This document shows, in pieces, positions 8,650 through 20,312 of a stretch of 64,000 nt of DNA. Source of the DNA: a bacterium (GTDB lineage Bacteria; Verrucomicrobiota; Verrucomicrobiia; Limisphaerales; RI-55); the NCBI GenBank assembly GCA_016124235.1, contig WGOC01000017.1, positions 124,001-188,000 of the forward strand, in the 5' to 3' direction. Both the position numbers and the translations under genes were made by a program. The notes beneath the pieces were generated by a model. The model was not told where the DNA came from. It made no database searches and saw only the letters and a program-made list of their open reading frames with translations. Every line of letters starts with the position of its first letter. Positions within the stretch are counted from its first letter, which is position 1.

Positions 8650-9777
8650 ATGAGTTTCCGCCTTCCACTTCGCCCGTTATTCATCGTGACAGTTCTTCTT
8701 TCCGCGACCGTTGCTCCAGCGGACGAAAAGACTGGCACGCTCGACGTCTATTGGCCGGATGTCGAAGGGGGAGCCGCCACGCTGATCGTCACTCCGGTCG
8801 GCGAAACGATCCTCGTGGACTCCGGAAACCCCGGCGAGCGCGACGCCGCGCGGATCGTCAAACTGGCCCGAGACGTTGCCGGTCGAAAACAAATTGACCA
8901 TCTCGTCACCACGCATTTCCACACGGATCATTTTGGCGGCGCGGCGCAGGTCGCGCGACAGCTCCCGATCATCAATATCTGGGACAACGGCGCTCCGGAC
9001 ACCAACCCAGACGGGAACAAGAACGACGCGCGATTCCCGATCATGATCAAGCCGTACAAGGAAATCCCAGCCAAGGAACGTCACATCATGAAGCCGGATG
9101 ACGAACTGCCGTTAAAACAACTCAGCATTTTCAATCAGGTCACGAAGGCCAAAGAATCCGGGAATAACGAAACGTTCAAACATGTCTTCAACACACCGTT
9201 GACAGTTCGTTGTCTGGCGGCAAAACAGCATTTCTCAACGAAGGTCATTCGCTCAAAGTCGCCGGTCGACTGCGCCAGCGTTCCGGCAAAAGAAGCTGAC
9301 ACGTCGGACAATCGCAACAGCGTCGTCCTGCTGCTCAGCTTTGGTGATTTCCGCTTTTTCATGGGCGGAGATTTGACCTGGAATGACGAGGCAAAACTTG
9401 TTTGCCCACACGATCTGGTCGGGCCGGTGGATGTCTATCAGGTCACCCATCACGGACTCGACGCGAGCAACAACCCGCTGGTGGTCCAGACGTTGGCGCC
9501 GACGGTGTCAGTGATGAGCAACGGCACACAAAAAGGATGTGGCGCACAGACGTTTGCCACCCTGAAAGCCACTCCGTCGATCAAGGCGATGTTTCAGATT
9601 CACAAAAATCTCCGGCAGGATTCCGAGAACAACACCGCGGACGAGTACATCGCAAATCTCGAGAAGGATTGCGCGGCCAACTACATCAAAATGACCGTTG
9701 CCCCGGACGGAGAATCGTACACAATCGCGATCCCAGCCAAAGGGCATTCCCGAGAGTTCAAAACCGTCACAAAGTGA
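8650..9777 (+). CDS. Secreted metallo-beta-lactamase-fold hydrolase
   Basis: The product has 375 residues starting MSFRLPLRPLFIVTVLL. The Met is preceded by AAAGAGAA and gives a good signal peptide ending near VAPADE; the upstream in-frame codons do not. The MBL fold shows TILVDSGNPGERDA, the metal motif HFHTDHFGG, and a later metal region FFMGGDLTWNDEAKL and VYQVTHHGLDASNN. This is the ComEC/Rec2-like MBL subgroup, here without the membrane channel. It is probably periplasmic and binds two Zn ions. The substrate is unknown (a phosphodiester or lactone would be typical). It is transcribed divergently from aspS. Confidence 0.85.
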   Translation: MSFRLPLRPLFIVTVLLSATVAPADEKTGTLDVYWPDVEGGAATLIVTPVGETILVDSGNPGERDAARIVKLARDVAGRKQIDHLVTTHFHTDHFGGAAQVARQLPIINIWDNGAPDTNPDGNKNDARFPIMIKPYKEIPAKERHIMKPDDELPLKQLSIFNQVTKAKESGNNETFKHVFNTPLTVRCLAAKQHFSTKVIRSKSPVDCASVPAKEADTSDNRNSVVLLLSFGDFRFFMGGDLTWNDEAKLVCPHDLVGPVDVYQVTHHGLDASNNPLVVQTLAPTVSVMSNGTQKGCGAQTFATLKATPSIKAMFQIHKNLRQDSENNTADEYIANLEKDCAANYIKMTVAPDGESYTIAIPAKGHSREFKTVTK

Positions 9778-9893
9778 AGTGCCCTTCTTCGAACCACGGA
9801 CACATTCGCGGTTCGTTTTGAGCAAAGTTTCCAGCTTCACCCAGCAGACTGGATTGCGTCGGATCGCCAAATGCCGCATTTTCGCCGCGGCCC

Positions 9894-10715
9894 ATGTTGC
9901 ACATTCACTATCTGGAAGAATTCGATCTGCCTGAGCTGGATCCATTCAAGACGCTGCGCCGCCGCAAGGACATGGAGCGACTCGACCAGTTCGTGGCCGA
10001 GGGCGAAAAAGTCGTCCGACGTTTGCTCGACTGCCGGATTCCATTCCAGATCGATTCGCTTTTGTTGACGCCTGAATGGCTTTTGAAACTCCGCCCGGAA
10101 CTCGACACCCGGCCGGAGGAAATGCACGCCTACCTCGCCGAACATCAAGCCATCGAGGAAATCACCGGGTTCACCGTGTATCAGGATTTGAAAGTGGCCG
10201 CACGTTTCCTCGAAACGCACACGCTGGAAGGAATTCAGGAAGCGGCGCCGCGTCCGTGGTTGTTCGTCGCTTGTGATGGTCTGGCCAACGCGGAAAACAT
10301 GGGCACAGTCATTCGCAACACGGCGGCGTTCGGCGGCCACGGGTTAATCGTCGGCGAAACATCCACCAGCCCTTTGCTCACACGAACAATCCGCGCCAGC
10401 ATGGGCACGATTTTCGACTTGCCTTTTGTTCATGAGGAAAGCCTTGTCAACGCGCTCAAGGATTTGAAATGGCAGGGCGTCAAGATCGTGGGAGCACACG
10501 CACACGACGAAAAAAAGAACATCGCCGGCACCGATTTTCGCGAGGATGTCTGCATTGTTTTTGGCAGCGAAGGACACGGGCTCTCGCCGGAGGTCCAGGC
10601 GATTTGCGATGATCTGGTTTTGATACCAATGGCCGGCAAGGTCGACTCACTCAACGTGGGCAGCTCCGTCGCGGTCTTCCTCTATGAAATCGCCCGCCAA
10701 CGGGGATCGATGTAA
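9894..10715 (+). CDS. TrmH/SpoU-family RNA 2'-O-methyltransferase
   Basis: The 273-residue protein has an N-terminal substrate-binding part (about 1-110) and a C-terminal SPOUT domain. The three SPOUT motifs are visible: CDGLANAENMGTVIRNTAAFG (motif 1), IVFGSEGHGLSP (motif 2) and LIPMAGKVDSLNVGSSVAVFLYE (motif 3, the knot). These use SAM to methylate a ribose 2'-OH in tRNA or rRNA. The N-terminal part lacks the usual L30e-like signature, so the exact substrate (TrmH, RlmB or TsnR-like) is open. It precedes another RNA methyltransferase gene, rsmI, by 74 nt. Confidence 0.88.
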   Translation: MLHIHYLEEFDLPELDPFKTLRRRKDMERLDQFVAEGEKVVRRLLDCRIPFQIDSLLLTPEWLLKLRPELDTRPEEMHAYLAEHQAIEEITGFTVYQDLKVAARFLETHTLEGIQEAAPRPWLFVACDGLANAENMGTVIRNTAAFGGHGLIVGETSTSPLLTRTIRASMGTIFDLPFVHEESLVNALKDLKWQGVKIVGAHAHDEKKNIAGTDFREDVCIVFGSEGHGLSPEVQAICDDLVLIPMAGKVDSLNVGSSVAVFLYEIARQRGSM

Positions 10716-10789
10716 TCTGATACGAAACGCGGAAATCGAAATGCATCAAAGAAGCCCCGTACAATACTGACCGCTGATTCTAAAAACTC

Positions 10790-11506
10790 GTGAACGAACC
10801 ATCCACCCTCCCGCCGCTCACGCCCTCCACGCTTTACCTCGTGGCCACGCCGATCGGGAATTTGGAAGACATCACGCTGCGAGCGATTCGTGTCCTTCGC
10901 GAATGCGACGTGATTGCCGCCGAAGACACGCGGCACACGGGCGTTTTGCTCAAGCATCTCGGGATTCAGAAAACGATGATCAGCTACCATGCCCATAACG
11001 AGGCCCGGCGCACACAGGAAATTGTTGAGCGGCTTGAGCGCGGCGAAAAAGTGGCTCTGGTCACGGACGCAGGCACTCCCGGGATCAGCGATCCGGGCGA
11101 ACGCGTGGTCAAGGCCGCGCTGACGGCCGGCTTCAGGGCGGAAGCCGTTCCCGGGGCTTGCGCTTTGGTGGCGGCCTTGACAGCCAGCGGCCTGCCGACC
11201 ACTGAATTTCACTTCATCGGCTTCCTGCCGCACAAGTCCGGTCAGCGCCGCCGGGAATTGGAACGGCTCAAAACCGCATCCGGCACGTTGGCTCTTTATG
11301 AGTCCCCATTTCGTGTTGAAAAGCTGCTGGGCGAACTTGCCGAGGTCATGCCCGATCGACAAGTGGTTCTGGCGCGAGAATTGACCAAAAAATTTGAGGA
11401 ATTCCTGCGAGGCACACCGGCGGAACTCGCGGAACTATTGGAAAAACGCTCGGTCAAAGGCGAATTCGTAGTGCTGATCGCCCCCGCCACGGACGCTGCT
11501 GGATAA
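10790..11506 (+). CDS. rsmI: 16S rRNA (cytidine-1402-2'-O)-methyltransferase
   Basis: The 238-residue protein begins with GTG. It carries the tetrapyrrole-methylase fold of RsmI: LYLVATPIGNLEDITLRA near the N-terminus, CDVIAAEDTRHTGVLLKHLGI, VALVTDAGTPGISDPGE and the conserved FHFIGFLPHKSGQRRREL. The C-terminus contains RELTKKFEEFLRGT, which is diagnostic for RsmI rather than cobalamin methylases. It 2'-O-methylates C1402 in the decoding centre of 16S rRNA. The protein is somewhat shorter than the roughly 280-residue family norm, lacking the C-terminal HTH extension. Confidence 0.95.
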   Translation: MNEPSTLPPLTPSTLYLVATPIGNLEDITLRAIRVLRECDVIAAEDTRHTGVLLKHLGIQKTMISYHAHNEARRTQEIVERLERGEKVALVTDAGTPGISDPGERVVKAALTAGFRAEAVPGACALVAALTASGLPTTEFHFIGFLPHKSGQRRRELERLKTASGTLALYESPFRVEKLLGELAEVMPDRQVVLARELTKKFEEFLRGTPAELAELLEKRSVKGEFVVLIAPATDAAG

Positions 11507-11631
11507 GTTCGACGTTCATCGTCACAACCGCCAATCAGCACCAATCTGGTTGGGAGGGTAGCAAAAGATGTTTGGGAAATTGGCCCCGACTGATTCATGA
11601 TGCCCAATCATAACCCGGAAGAATCTGCATC

Positions 11632-13716
11632 ATGAAAAACTACCAAGCCCCTGACATCCGAAACTTCGTCATTGCGGGTCACGCCTCCGCCGGCAAGACC
11701 ATGTTGGGCGAAGCCATGCTCGCGTGCGCCGGCGTAATTACCCGCATGGGTAGCATCGCCGCTGGCACGACGGCATCCGACTATTCTCCCGGAGAAAAGA
11801 AACGCCAGATTTCGATCCACGCGACGCTGCTGAACGCGGAATGGATGGAGCGAAAGTTCAACATTATCGACGCGCCGGGTTACGCGGATTTCATGAGCGA
11901 AGGACTGGGCGCACTGCGAGTCGGTGACTTTGCGCTGATTGTCGTTCACGGAAACCACGGAATTGAACTGGGCACGATCAAGGTCTGGGATTACGCCACC
12001 AAATACCAGATTCCCAAAGTGCTCACGGTCACCGCGTGTGATCGTGAGGATGCGCGCTTTGACGACGTGTTGGAGCAGGCGCGAGCGCGGTTCGGGTCGC
12101 ACGTCTTTCCGATGTCGTTGCCGATCAACGCTGGGCCGGGCTTCAATCAGGTGCTTGATGTCTTGCGCAGTGAAATCATCACTTACCAAACCGACGGCAG
12201 CGGCAAACTTTCCGAGGAACCCGCCGCTGGTGAGTGGAAAGATAAGGTCAACGCGTTGCACAAGGAATTGATCGAGTTGATCGCCGAATCAGATGATTCG
12301 TTGCTCGAAAAATTCTTCGACAAAGGCGGACTGAGCGAGGAGGAAATGCGCGCCGGAATTCACGCCGCCGTGCAGAAAGAAGGCCTGATTCCGTTGTTTG
12401 CCGTGTCGGGTGAAACCAACGTTGGCGTCGCGCGACTGATGGACTTCATCGCCAAGTATGGTTCTTCACCAGTCGATCGCAAAAAAGTACCGGCGATCGA
12501 CGCGAACGGGAAGCCGGTTGAAGTATCACTCTCAGACGCCAGTCCGGTGCTATACGTTTTCAAAACCCTTGCCGAGGCCCACGTCGGCGAACTGTCGTTC
12601 TTCCGCCTGTACGCGGGATCAGTCCACACTGGCATGGATCTTTTCAATAGCGATCGCAAGATCAACGAACGCATCGGCCAGATGTTTTTCACCAACGGGA
12701 AGGACCGGGTCAGCGCCGGAACGATCAATGCCGGAGACATCGGCGCGATGGTGAAACTCCGCGATACACACACCGACAACACGCTCTGCAGCGTGGACAA
12801 TCCAGTCACCTTGCCGAAGGTCGAGCATCCGGCTCCGAATATTCACGCGGCGCTCAAATACAATTCCAAAACGGACGAGGACAAGATCGCGAAAGGCCTC
12901 GCGCAATTGCACGAGGAAGACGTTACATTCCATTATCGTGTCGATCCTGAATTGCACCAGACGATCATCTCGGGTCAGGGCGAACTCCATCTGCAAGTGA
13001 TTTGTGATCGTTTGAAACGAAGGTTCAACGTCGACGTCGAATTGATCGAACCTCTGGTGCCCTATCGCGAAACAATCAAGGGTCGCGGCGAGTCCAAATA
13101 TCGTCACAAGAAACAAACCGGTGGCGCAGGCCAGTTCGCCGAAGTGTGGATGAAGATCGAACCGGGCGAGCGCGATTCCGGTATCGATTTCTCCGAATCG
13201 CTCACTGGGCAGAATGTAGATCGCAGTTTTGTTCCGTCTGTAGAAAAAGGCGTTCGCGCCGCCTGCGAAGAAGGCGTGCTTGCCGGTTATCGCGTGGTCG
13301 ACGTGAAGATCGATTTCTACGACGGCAAAATGCATCCGGTTGATTCGAAGGACGTGGCGTTTCAAATCGCCGGCCGAAGTGCTTTTCGCGAGGCCTTTCA
13401 AGGAGCACAGCCGCGTTTGCTCGAACCGATCTATGATGTGGAAATCCAAGTACCGGAAGACCGGATGGGCGCGGTGCTGGGCGATCTTTCCAGCCGCCGC
13501 GGTCGCGTGCAAACGATGGAAGGCAGCGATGGCTTTCAGGTGATCAAGGCGCAGGTGCCGCAAAAGGAATTGTACCATTATTCCTCGCAACTCCGTTCAT
13601 TGACGGCGGGACGTGGCGCGCATACCGAGTCGTTCAGCCACTACGAGGAGATGCCCCGCGAGCTGGAACAACGCGTGATCGCTGATAGCGCCCATCGCCG
13701 GCAGAATGGCGATTGA
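11632..13716 (+). CDS. Elongation factor G-like GTPase with degenerate G motifs
   Basis: The 694 residues have full EF-G domain order: GTPase, domain II (from about 290), III, IV (YRHKKQTGGAGQFAEV near 490) and V. It is a paralogue of the translocase rather than the canonical factor. The P-loop is GHASAGKT (16-23), but the G3 motif reads DAPGY (80-84) instead of DTPGH, losing the catalytic His. The G4 motif NKxD reads TACD (134-137). The G2 segment is GTTASDYSPGEKKRQISI. Actinobacterial-type EF-G2/FusA2 paralogues have related substitutions. It may bind ribosomes without normal GTP turnover. Confidence 0.9.
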   Translation: MKNYQAPDIRNFVIAGHASAGKTMLGEAMLACAGVITRMGSIAAGTTASDYSPGEKKRQISIHATLLNAEWMERKFNIIDAPGYADFMSEGLGALRVGDFALIVVHGNHGIELGTIKVWDYATKYQIPKVLTVTACDREDARFDDVLEQARARFGSHVFPMSLPINAGPGFNQVLDVLRSEIITYQTDGSGKLSEEPAAGEWKDKVNALHKELIELIAESDDSLLEKFFDKGGLSEEEMRAGIHAAVQKEGLIPLFAVSGETNVGVARLMDFIAKYGSSPVDRKKVPAIDANGKPVEVSLSDASPVLYVFKTLAEAHVGELSFFRLYAGSVHTGMDLFNSDRKINERIGQMFFTNGKDRVSAGTINAGDIGAMVKLRDTHTDNTLCSVDNPVTLPKVEHPAPNIHAALKYNSKTDEDKIAKGLAQLHEEDVTFHYRVDPELHQTIISGQGELHLQVICDRLKRRFNVDVELIEPLVPYRETIKGRGESKYRHKKQTGGAGQFAEVWMKIEPGERDSGIDFSESLTGQNVDRSFVPSVEKGVRAACEEGVLAGYRVVDVKIDFYDGKMHPVDSKDVAFQIAGRSAFREAFQGAQPRLLEPIYDVEIQVPEDRMGAVLGDLSSRRGRVQTMEGSDGFQVIKAQVPQKELYHYSSQLRSLTAGRGAHTESFSHYEEMPRELEQRVIADSAHRRQNGD

Positions 13717-13723
13717 AGATCGG

Positions 13724-15106
13724 TCAACCGAGAAACTTACCGGGATTCAGCAGGCCTGCTGGATCGAGTGCTTGCTTCACCGTTCGATGGAGTGCGTGCA
13801 CTTCCCGCGAAGCGGCGAGCGGCCACCAGGTTTTCTTGGCCAGCCCGATGCCGTGTTCACCAGTCACCACGCCGCCCCATTTCAAAATCTGCTTAAATAG
13901 ATCGTCGAGACAACGTTCGCTACGTCGCTTCACGCCTGGCGCGGCCAGGTCGACCATTACATTCACGTGAATGTTGCCATCGCCGGCATGGCCGAAACAA
14001 GCGACTTGCAAACCGTGTTTCTTCTGGAGGCGTTCAGCAAACTTAAACAAATCCTCCAGCCGGCCGCGCGGCACGACAATGTCTTCGTTCAACTTGGTCA
14101 GGCCAGTGTCGCGCAACGAATAGGAAAATTCGCGGCGCAGGCCCCAAAGTTTTTCCACTTCGTCGGCCCCAAATGCGCGATTGATAAAACGCGGTTTGAA
14201 TCGGCGAACGATTTTCTCCACGTGCGCCAATTCACCACGCACGGAAGATTCCTGCCCGTCGAGTTCGACAAAAAGGATCGCACTGCAACCATCGAGTTGC
14301 TTGCTGCCGGTGCGCTTACGGGCGGCCGTGAGCGTGAATTGATCGGCAATTTCCAAGGCACACGGCAGGAAACCCGCGGCAAAGATGGCGGTCAACGTCT
14401 GCGCGGCGGCGGCGGCGTTCGAGAGGCCGATCCCGAGACACACTCGGAACGGCGGCAGCGGAATCAATTTGAGTGTGGCTTCCGTCACGATGCCCAGCAT
14501 GCCTTCGCTGCCGACGAACAGACGATGCAGCTCGAAACCGGTCTTATTCTTGTGACAGCGGCTGCCCAGTCGAACGACCGATCCGTCGGCGAGTACCACT
14601 TCAAGTCCGAGCACATAATCGCGCGTCACGCCGTATTTGAGACAGCGTGGCCCGCCGGCATTGGTGGCGATATTGCCGCCCAAACTGCAATCCGCCCGAC
14701 TGGCCGGATCGGGCGGATAATACAGCCCCATCTTCTCGACCTTGTCCTGCAGAGTCTTGGTCAAAACATTGGGCTGCACGACAGCTACGAAATCGCCGGC
14801 ATGCACTTCCTTGATTCGGTTCATCCGCTCGAGGGAAAGAACAATACCGCCGCGAACAGGAACGCAGCCACCGACATAACCATGGCCGGCCCCTCGCGGA
14901 GTAACCGGGAGCCAATGCCGGTGGGCATAGCGCATCAACTGACAGACGTCCTCCGTGCGTCGAGGAACCGCCACCAAGTCCGGTTGCCGCGACGCAAACC
15001 ATTTGTCGCCGGCATACGCCGAACACTGGGCTGGTTGGTCAACAATCTGACGAGAGCCGAGAAGGCGTTTTAGATTTCGCGCGTGGCGTGACCAGTCAAT
15101 TTTCAT
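13724..15106 (-). CDS. FAD-linked oxidase, GlcD/lactate-dehydrogenase type
   Basis: The 460-residue VAO-family flavoprotein contains the FAD_binding_4 region: LVAVPRRTEDVCQLMRYAHRH, VTPRGAGHGYVGGCVPV, and NIATNAGGPRCLKYGVTRDYVLGLEVVLADGS. The C-terminal FAD-oxidase domain ends with ACFGHAGDGNIHVNVMV, GVVTGEHGIGLAKK and the terminal DPAGLLNPGKF, all hallmark GlcD/Dld positions. Glycolate or D-lactate is the likely substrate. No GlcE or GlcF partner is adjacent. Its start overlaps the DUF2007 gene by 11 nt. It converges with the EF-G-like gene, leaving a 7 nt gap. Confidence 0.9.
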   Translation of the reverse strand: MKIDWSRHARNLKRLLGSRQIVDQPAQCSAYAGDKWFASRQPDLVAVPRRTEDVCQLMRYAHRHWLPVTPRGAGHGYVGGCVPVRGGIVLSLERMNRIKEVHAGDFVAVVQPNVLTKTLQDKVEKMGLYYPPDPASRADCSLGGNIATNAGGPRCLKYGVTRDYVLGLEVVLADGSVVRLGSRCHKNKTGFELHRLFVGSEGMLGIVTEATLKLIPLPPFRVCLGIGLSNAAAAAQTLTAIFAAGFLPCALEIADQFTLTAARKRTGSKQLDGCSAILFVELDGQESSVRGELAHVEKIVRRFKPRFINRAFGADEVEKLWGLRREFSYSLRDTGLTKLNEDIVVPRGRLEDLFKFAERLQKKHGLQVACFGHAGDGNIHVNVMVDLAAPGVKRRSERCLDDLFKQILKWGGVVTGEHGIGLAKKTWWPLAASREVHALHRTVKQALDPAGLLNPGKFLG

Positions 15107-15326
15107 CAGAAGACGAATCGGAGGGGCTTAACAATTCGCGCGCAGACTCAACCTGGTCTTCCGGCACCTGTACCTGGATGCCACCCGCCGCCATTGTGTA
15201 GCCATCAATAACCATCGCAGACAGTTCATTCTTCACGATCGCGTTCATTCCGGCAGCTTCGAGGCGGGATCGTTGTACCTGTGCTTCGGCCGGGTTGAAG
15301 GTCGTAAATATGGTTACCAGTTTCAT
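15096..15326 (-). CDS. DUF2007-type small protein
   Basis: The 76-residue protein begins MKLVTIFTTFNPAEAQVQRSRLEAAGMNAIV. This is the DUF2007 (putative signal-transducing protein) pattern of a beta-alpha-beta ferredoxin-like fold: an N-terminal strand, a helix that measures LEAAGI-type loops, and the closing strand IQVQVPEDQVESARELL. An acidic Ser/Asp/Glu tail follows. The stop overlaps the start of the FAD-oxidase gene by 11 nt. The function is unknown; homologues are predicted to be PII-like regulators. Confidence 0.85.
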   Translation of the reverse strand: MKLVTIFTTFNPAEAQVQRSRLEAAGMNAIVKNELSAMVIDGYTMAAGGIQVQVPEDQVESARELLSPSDSSSDEN

Positions 15327-15350
15327 AAGTCACTCCCGTTATTGACGGTT

Positions 15351-16358
15351 TCAGCGGTTCTCCGAGTTCCGGACTCGGGCAAAGAACATCGTGCCGGCGC
15401 CGGTGTGCAACTGATTGACAATTTCCACGCCGACACTCTGCCCAACGAGCTTTTCACCTTCATTGACAACGATCAACGTTCCGTCGGGGAGATAACCGGC
15501 CCCCTGCCCTTTCTCCCGCCCTTCACGTACGATTTTGAGGTCGAATCGATCGCCCGGAAGGACGGTCTGTTTAAGCGCCCGCGCAATCTCGCTGATGCTG
15601 ACCAGGCGCACCGATTGCAGTTCGGCGACGCGGGACAGGTTATAGTCGTTGGTGATCAAACGCGCGTTCAAAGTCCGCGCCAACTGAACGAGTTTGGCAT
15701 CGGTTTCCGCTTCCTCGGCAACGTCCGCTTCATGAATTTTTACCGGAGTTTTCTCCGAACGCTGCAGCTTGTTTAGCAACTCAAGTCCGCGGCGGCCGCG
15801 CTCGCGTTTGAGCGGATCGGCCGAATCGGCAAGCTGTTGCAGTTCCTTGAGGACAAAACGAGGCACAACAACCACTCCGTCAAACAACTTAAGTTCAAGC
15901 AAGTGAACGATCCGACCATCGATGATCACACTGGTGTCGAGCAGCAGCAGATCTTCCGGCTGATTTTGACGCGTGAACCGTACGTACGGAATGACGAGCG
16001 AGAAATCCTCCTTGTTGCTCCGCAGCGCGAGCAAGATCCCGATGTAGCCAAAACCAAGAAACATTGAGAGCCGGATGAGCCAAAGTTCGCGTTCATCCGC
16101 CCACACAAAAAGGCCGGAACGGTCCAGCAACATCGATACGATGCTCCCCAGCAACAAACCAAAGGTAACCGAGGAAAAAGTCCGCAGCGAAAAGCCCTTG
16201 AGCATCTCGTCCAGCGCGACCAGCAATCCGCCAAATCCAAAACCAATTACCACTCCCAACAGTCCGTTGTTGATCATCTCTGGTCGAACCTGACTGACCG
16301 CATAGCCGCCCAAGGCGGACAGGAACAGAAAGAAGATTCGTATGGCCCAGATTGACAT
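15351..16358 (-). CDS. Membrane PIN-TRAM protein (YacL family)
   Basis: The 335 residues have the YacL architecture. Four predicted transmembrane helices occupy residues 1-115, a PIN nuclease domain 140-265, and a C-terminal TRAM domain around 275-335. PIN acidic residues are visible in LLLDTSVIIDGR, the LKELQQLADS segment, DAKLVQL and LITNDYNLSRVA. The TRAM strand pattern is LKIVREGREKGQGAGYLPDGTLIVV. Homologues lie near clpC and ispD in many bacteria, and clpC is the next gene upstream here too. RNase activity is inferred from the family. Confidence 0.92.
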   Translation of the reverse strand: MSIWAIRIFFLFLSALGGYAVSQVRPEMINNGLLGVVIGFGFGGLLVALDEMLKGFSLRTFSSVTFGLLLGSIVSMLLDRSGLFVWADERELWLIRLSMFLGFGYIGILLALRSNKEDFSLVIPYVRFTRQNQPEDLLLLDTSVIIDGRIVHLLELKLFDGVVVVPRFVLKELQQLADSADPLKRERGRRGLELLNKLQRSEKTPVKIHEADVAEEAETDAKLVQLARTLNARLITNDYNLSRVAELQSVRLVSISEIARALKQTVLPGDRFDLKIVREGREKGQGAGYLPDGTLIVVNEGEKLVGQSVGVEIVNQLHTGAGTMFFARVRNSENR

Positions 16359-16448
16359 GGTTTAGACAGGAAATTGCCGACGCCCGATGGTCGTAAGCAG
16401 AGTGATAACGTTGTCGCTATCTGATTGCAATCCATCCTGAAACGTAAA

Positions 16449-16474
16449 ACACCGCCCCGTGAACGGGACGGTGT
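16449..16474 (-). terminator. Intrinsic terminator downstream of clpC
   Basis: A 12-bp stem with one mismatch (ACACCGTCCCGT paired with ACGGGGCGGTGT) and a 2-nt loop is followed on the minus strand by a TTTTACG tail. It lies 21 nt past the clpC stop and marks the end of that transcript. Confidence 0.75.
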
Positions 16475-16494
16475 GTGCGAGAACTGATAACCGG

Positions 16495-18981
<2,487 letters not shown>

Positions 18982-19204
18982 GGATTCTTCAGGCATATCA
19001 CGTCTTGCTGAGAGATTGGTTACTGAACCCCGCCGAAAATCAGGCCCAATGCCAGACTCCGGCTGCCGTCGAAAGGCTCCGGCAACGGTTCCCCGACTGC
19101 CTCTATCTATCGAGCCCTTCTTCGAAAAGTTTAACCGCAGTCAGCAATTTAGCTACCGAAAAGTGCCTTTGAGAATGCGGTTCCAAAGATTTTTGACCCC
19201 GGCA

Positions 19205-20308
19205 CTACTCTTTCGTGTTGCTCGATGACTCGTCCGAGATCGAATCAAGCGGACGCGACACACCCGCAAGCCGCTCGCGAAGCATATCGGCACGACGCAA
19301 ATCGCGCTCATCCGCACCCAATTTGCCAGCCGAAGCCTTCTGCAAGTGCGCCGGCTGGGTCACCAAAAACAATTCGTCAACGATCGACCGGTCGACTCCT
19401 GGGAACAGACCCAAGTCCATCCCCAGCTTCAACAGGGACAGAAGGTTCATGGTCTCTTTTGACGAAATGATGTGCGAATTAGCCAGCGTGCCAAAAGCGC
19501 GACCGATGTGGTTGAGCAAAACCTTGGGCTTCTTTTCCAAGAGCCGAATGCGGGCGTTTTCCTCATGCTCGATGATCTGGGCCAGCACCTTGTTGAGCCG
19601 TTCAATGATGGCTTCTTCCGTCTCGCCCAAGGTCATCTGGTTTGACACCTGGAAGACATTCCCAAGCGCCTCCGTGCCTTCACCGTAAAGTCCACGAACC
19701 GCCAGCCCCAGCTTGTTTACCGACTGGATGATTTGGTTGATCTGCTCCGCCAGCACCAATCCCGGCAAATGAAGCATCGCACTGACACGGATACCGGTGC
19801 CCAAATTGGTCGGGCAAGCCGTCAGAAAGCCCCATTCGTGGGTAAAAGCGTAATCCAACTTGCTCTCCAGATGGGTATCCGCTTGGTTGATGGTCTGCCA
19901 AACATCATTCAACTGGAGACCGGGCCGCAGCGCCTGCATGCGGATATGGTCCTCTTCGTTGACCATCACACATAAGGTCTCGTCTTTGTTCAGCGCCATC
20001 GCACTCCCAACGCCTTTCGCCGCGTGTTCCCGACTGATCAAATGCCGCTCCACAAGCAATTGCTTGTCGAGCGACGGCAAGTTGTCCATTGACTCAGAGA
20101 AGCAATCTTTCAGTTCGGCCAACGATTCGACCGCCGGCCGGATCAATTGCGCCGCCTTGAGACGATCGGGCTTTTTCGCCCATCCGGGAAAAGGTATGCT
20201 GCGAATGTTGCGGGCCAGTCGAATCCGACTCGAAATGACGATTTTGTCCTTGGGGCCCGTCCTTCTTGAGATATCCCGCGGAGTGATGAGGAATTCACTG
20301 AGATTCAT
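19205..20308 (-). CDS. mcsB: Protein-arginine kinase McsB
   Basis: The 367-residue phosphagen-kinase-fold protein lacks the N-terminal domain of creatine kinases, as expected for McsB. ATP-binding arginines are in VISSRIRLARNI. The catalytic loop has VMVNEEDHIRMQAL, and the active-site Cys lies in TACPTNLGTGIRVSAM. The allosteric phosphoarginine pocket motif RDxxR is present near the C-terminus (ERDLRRADMLRERL). McsB phosphorylates arginines to mark proteins for ClpC-ClpP. The gene starts 4 nt after mcsA stops and is part of a tight ilvE-mcsA-mcsB unit. Confidence 0.95.
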   Translation of the reverse strand: MNLSEFLITPRDISRRTGPKDKIVISSRIRLARNIRSIPFPGWAKKPDRLKAAQLIRPAVESLAELKDCFSESMDNLPSLDKQLLVERHLISREHAAKGVGSAMALNKDETLCVMVNEEDHIRMQALRPGLQLNDVWQTINQADTHLESKLDYAFTHEWGFLTACPTNLGTGIRVSAMLHLPGLVLAEQINQIIQSVNKLGLAVRGLYGEGTEALGNVFQVSNQMTLGETEEAIIERLNKVLAQIIEHEENARIRLLEKKPKVLLNHIGRAFGTLANSHIISSKETMNLLSLLKLGMDLGLFPGVDRSIVDELFLVTQPAHLQKASAGKLGADERDLRRADMLRERLAGVSRPLDSISDESSSNTKE

Positions 20309-20312
20309 GGCG

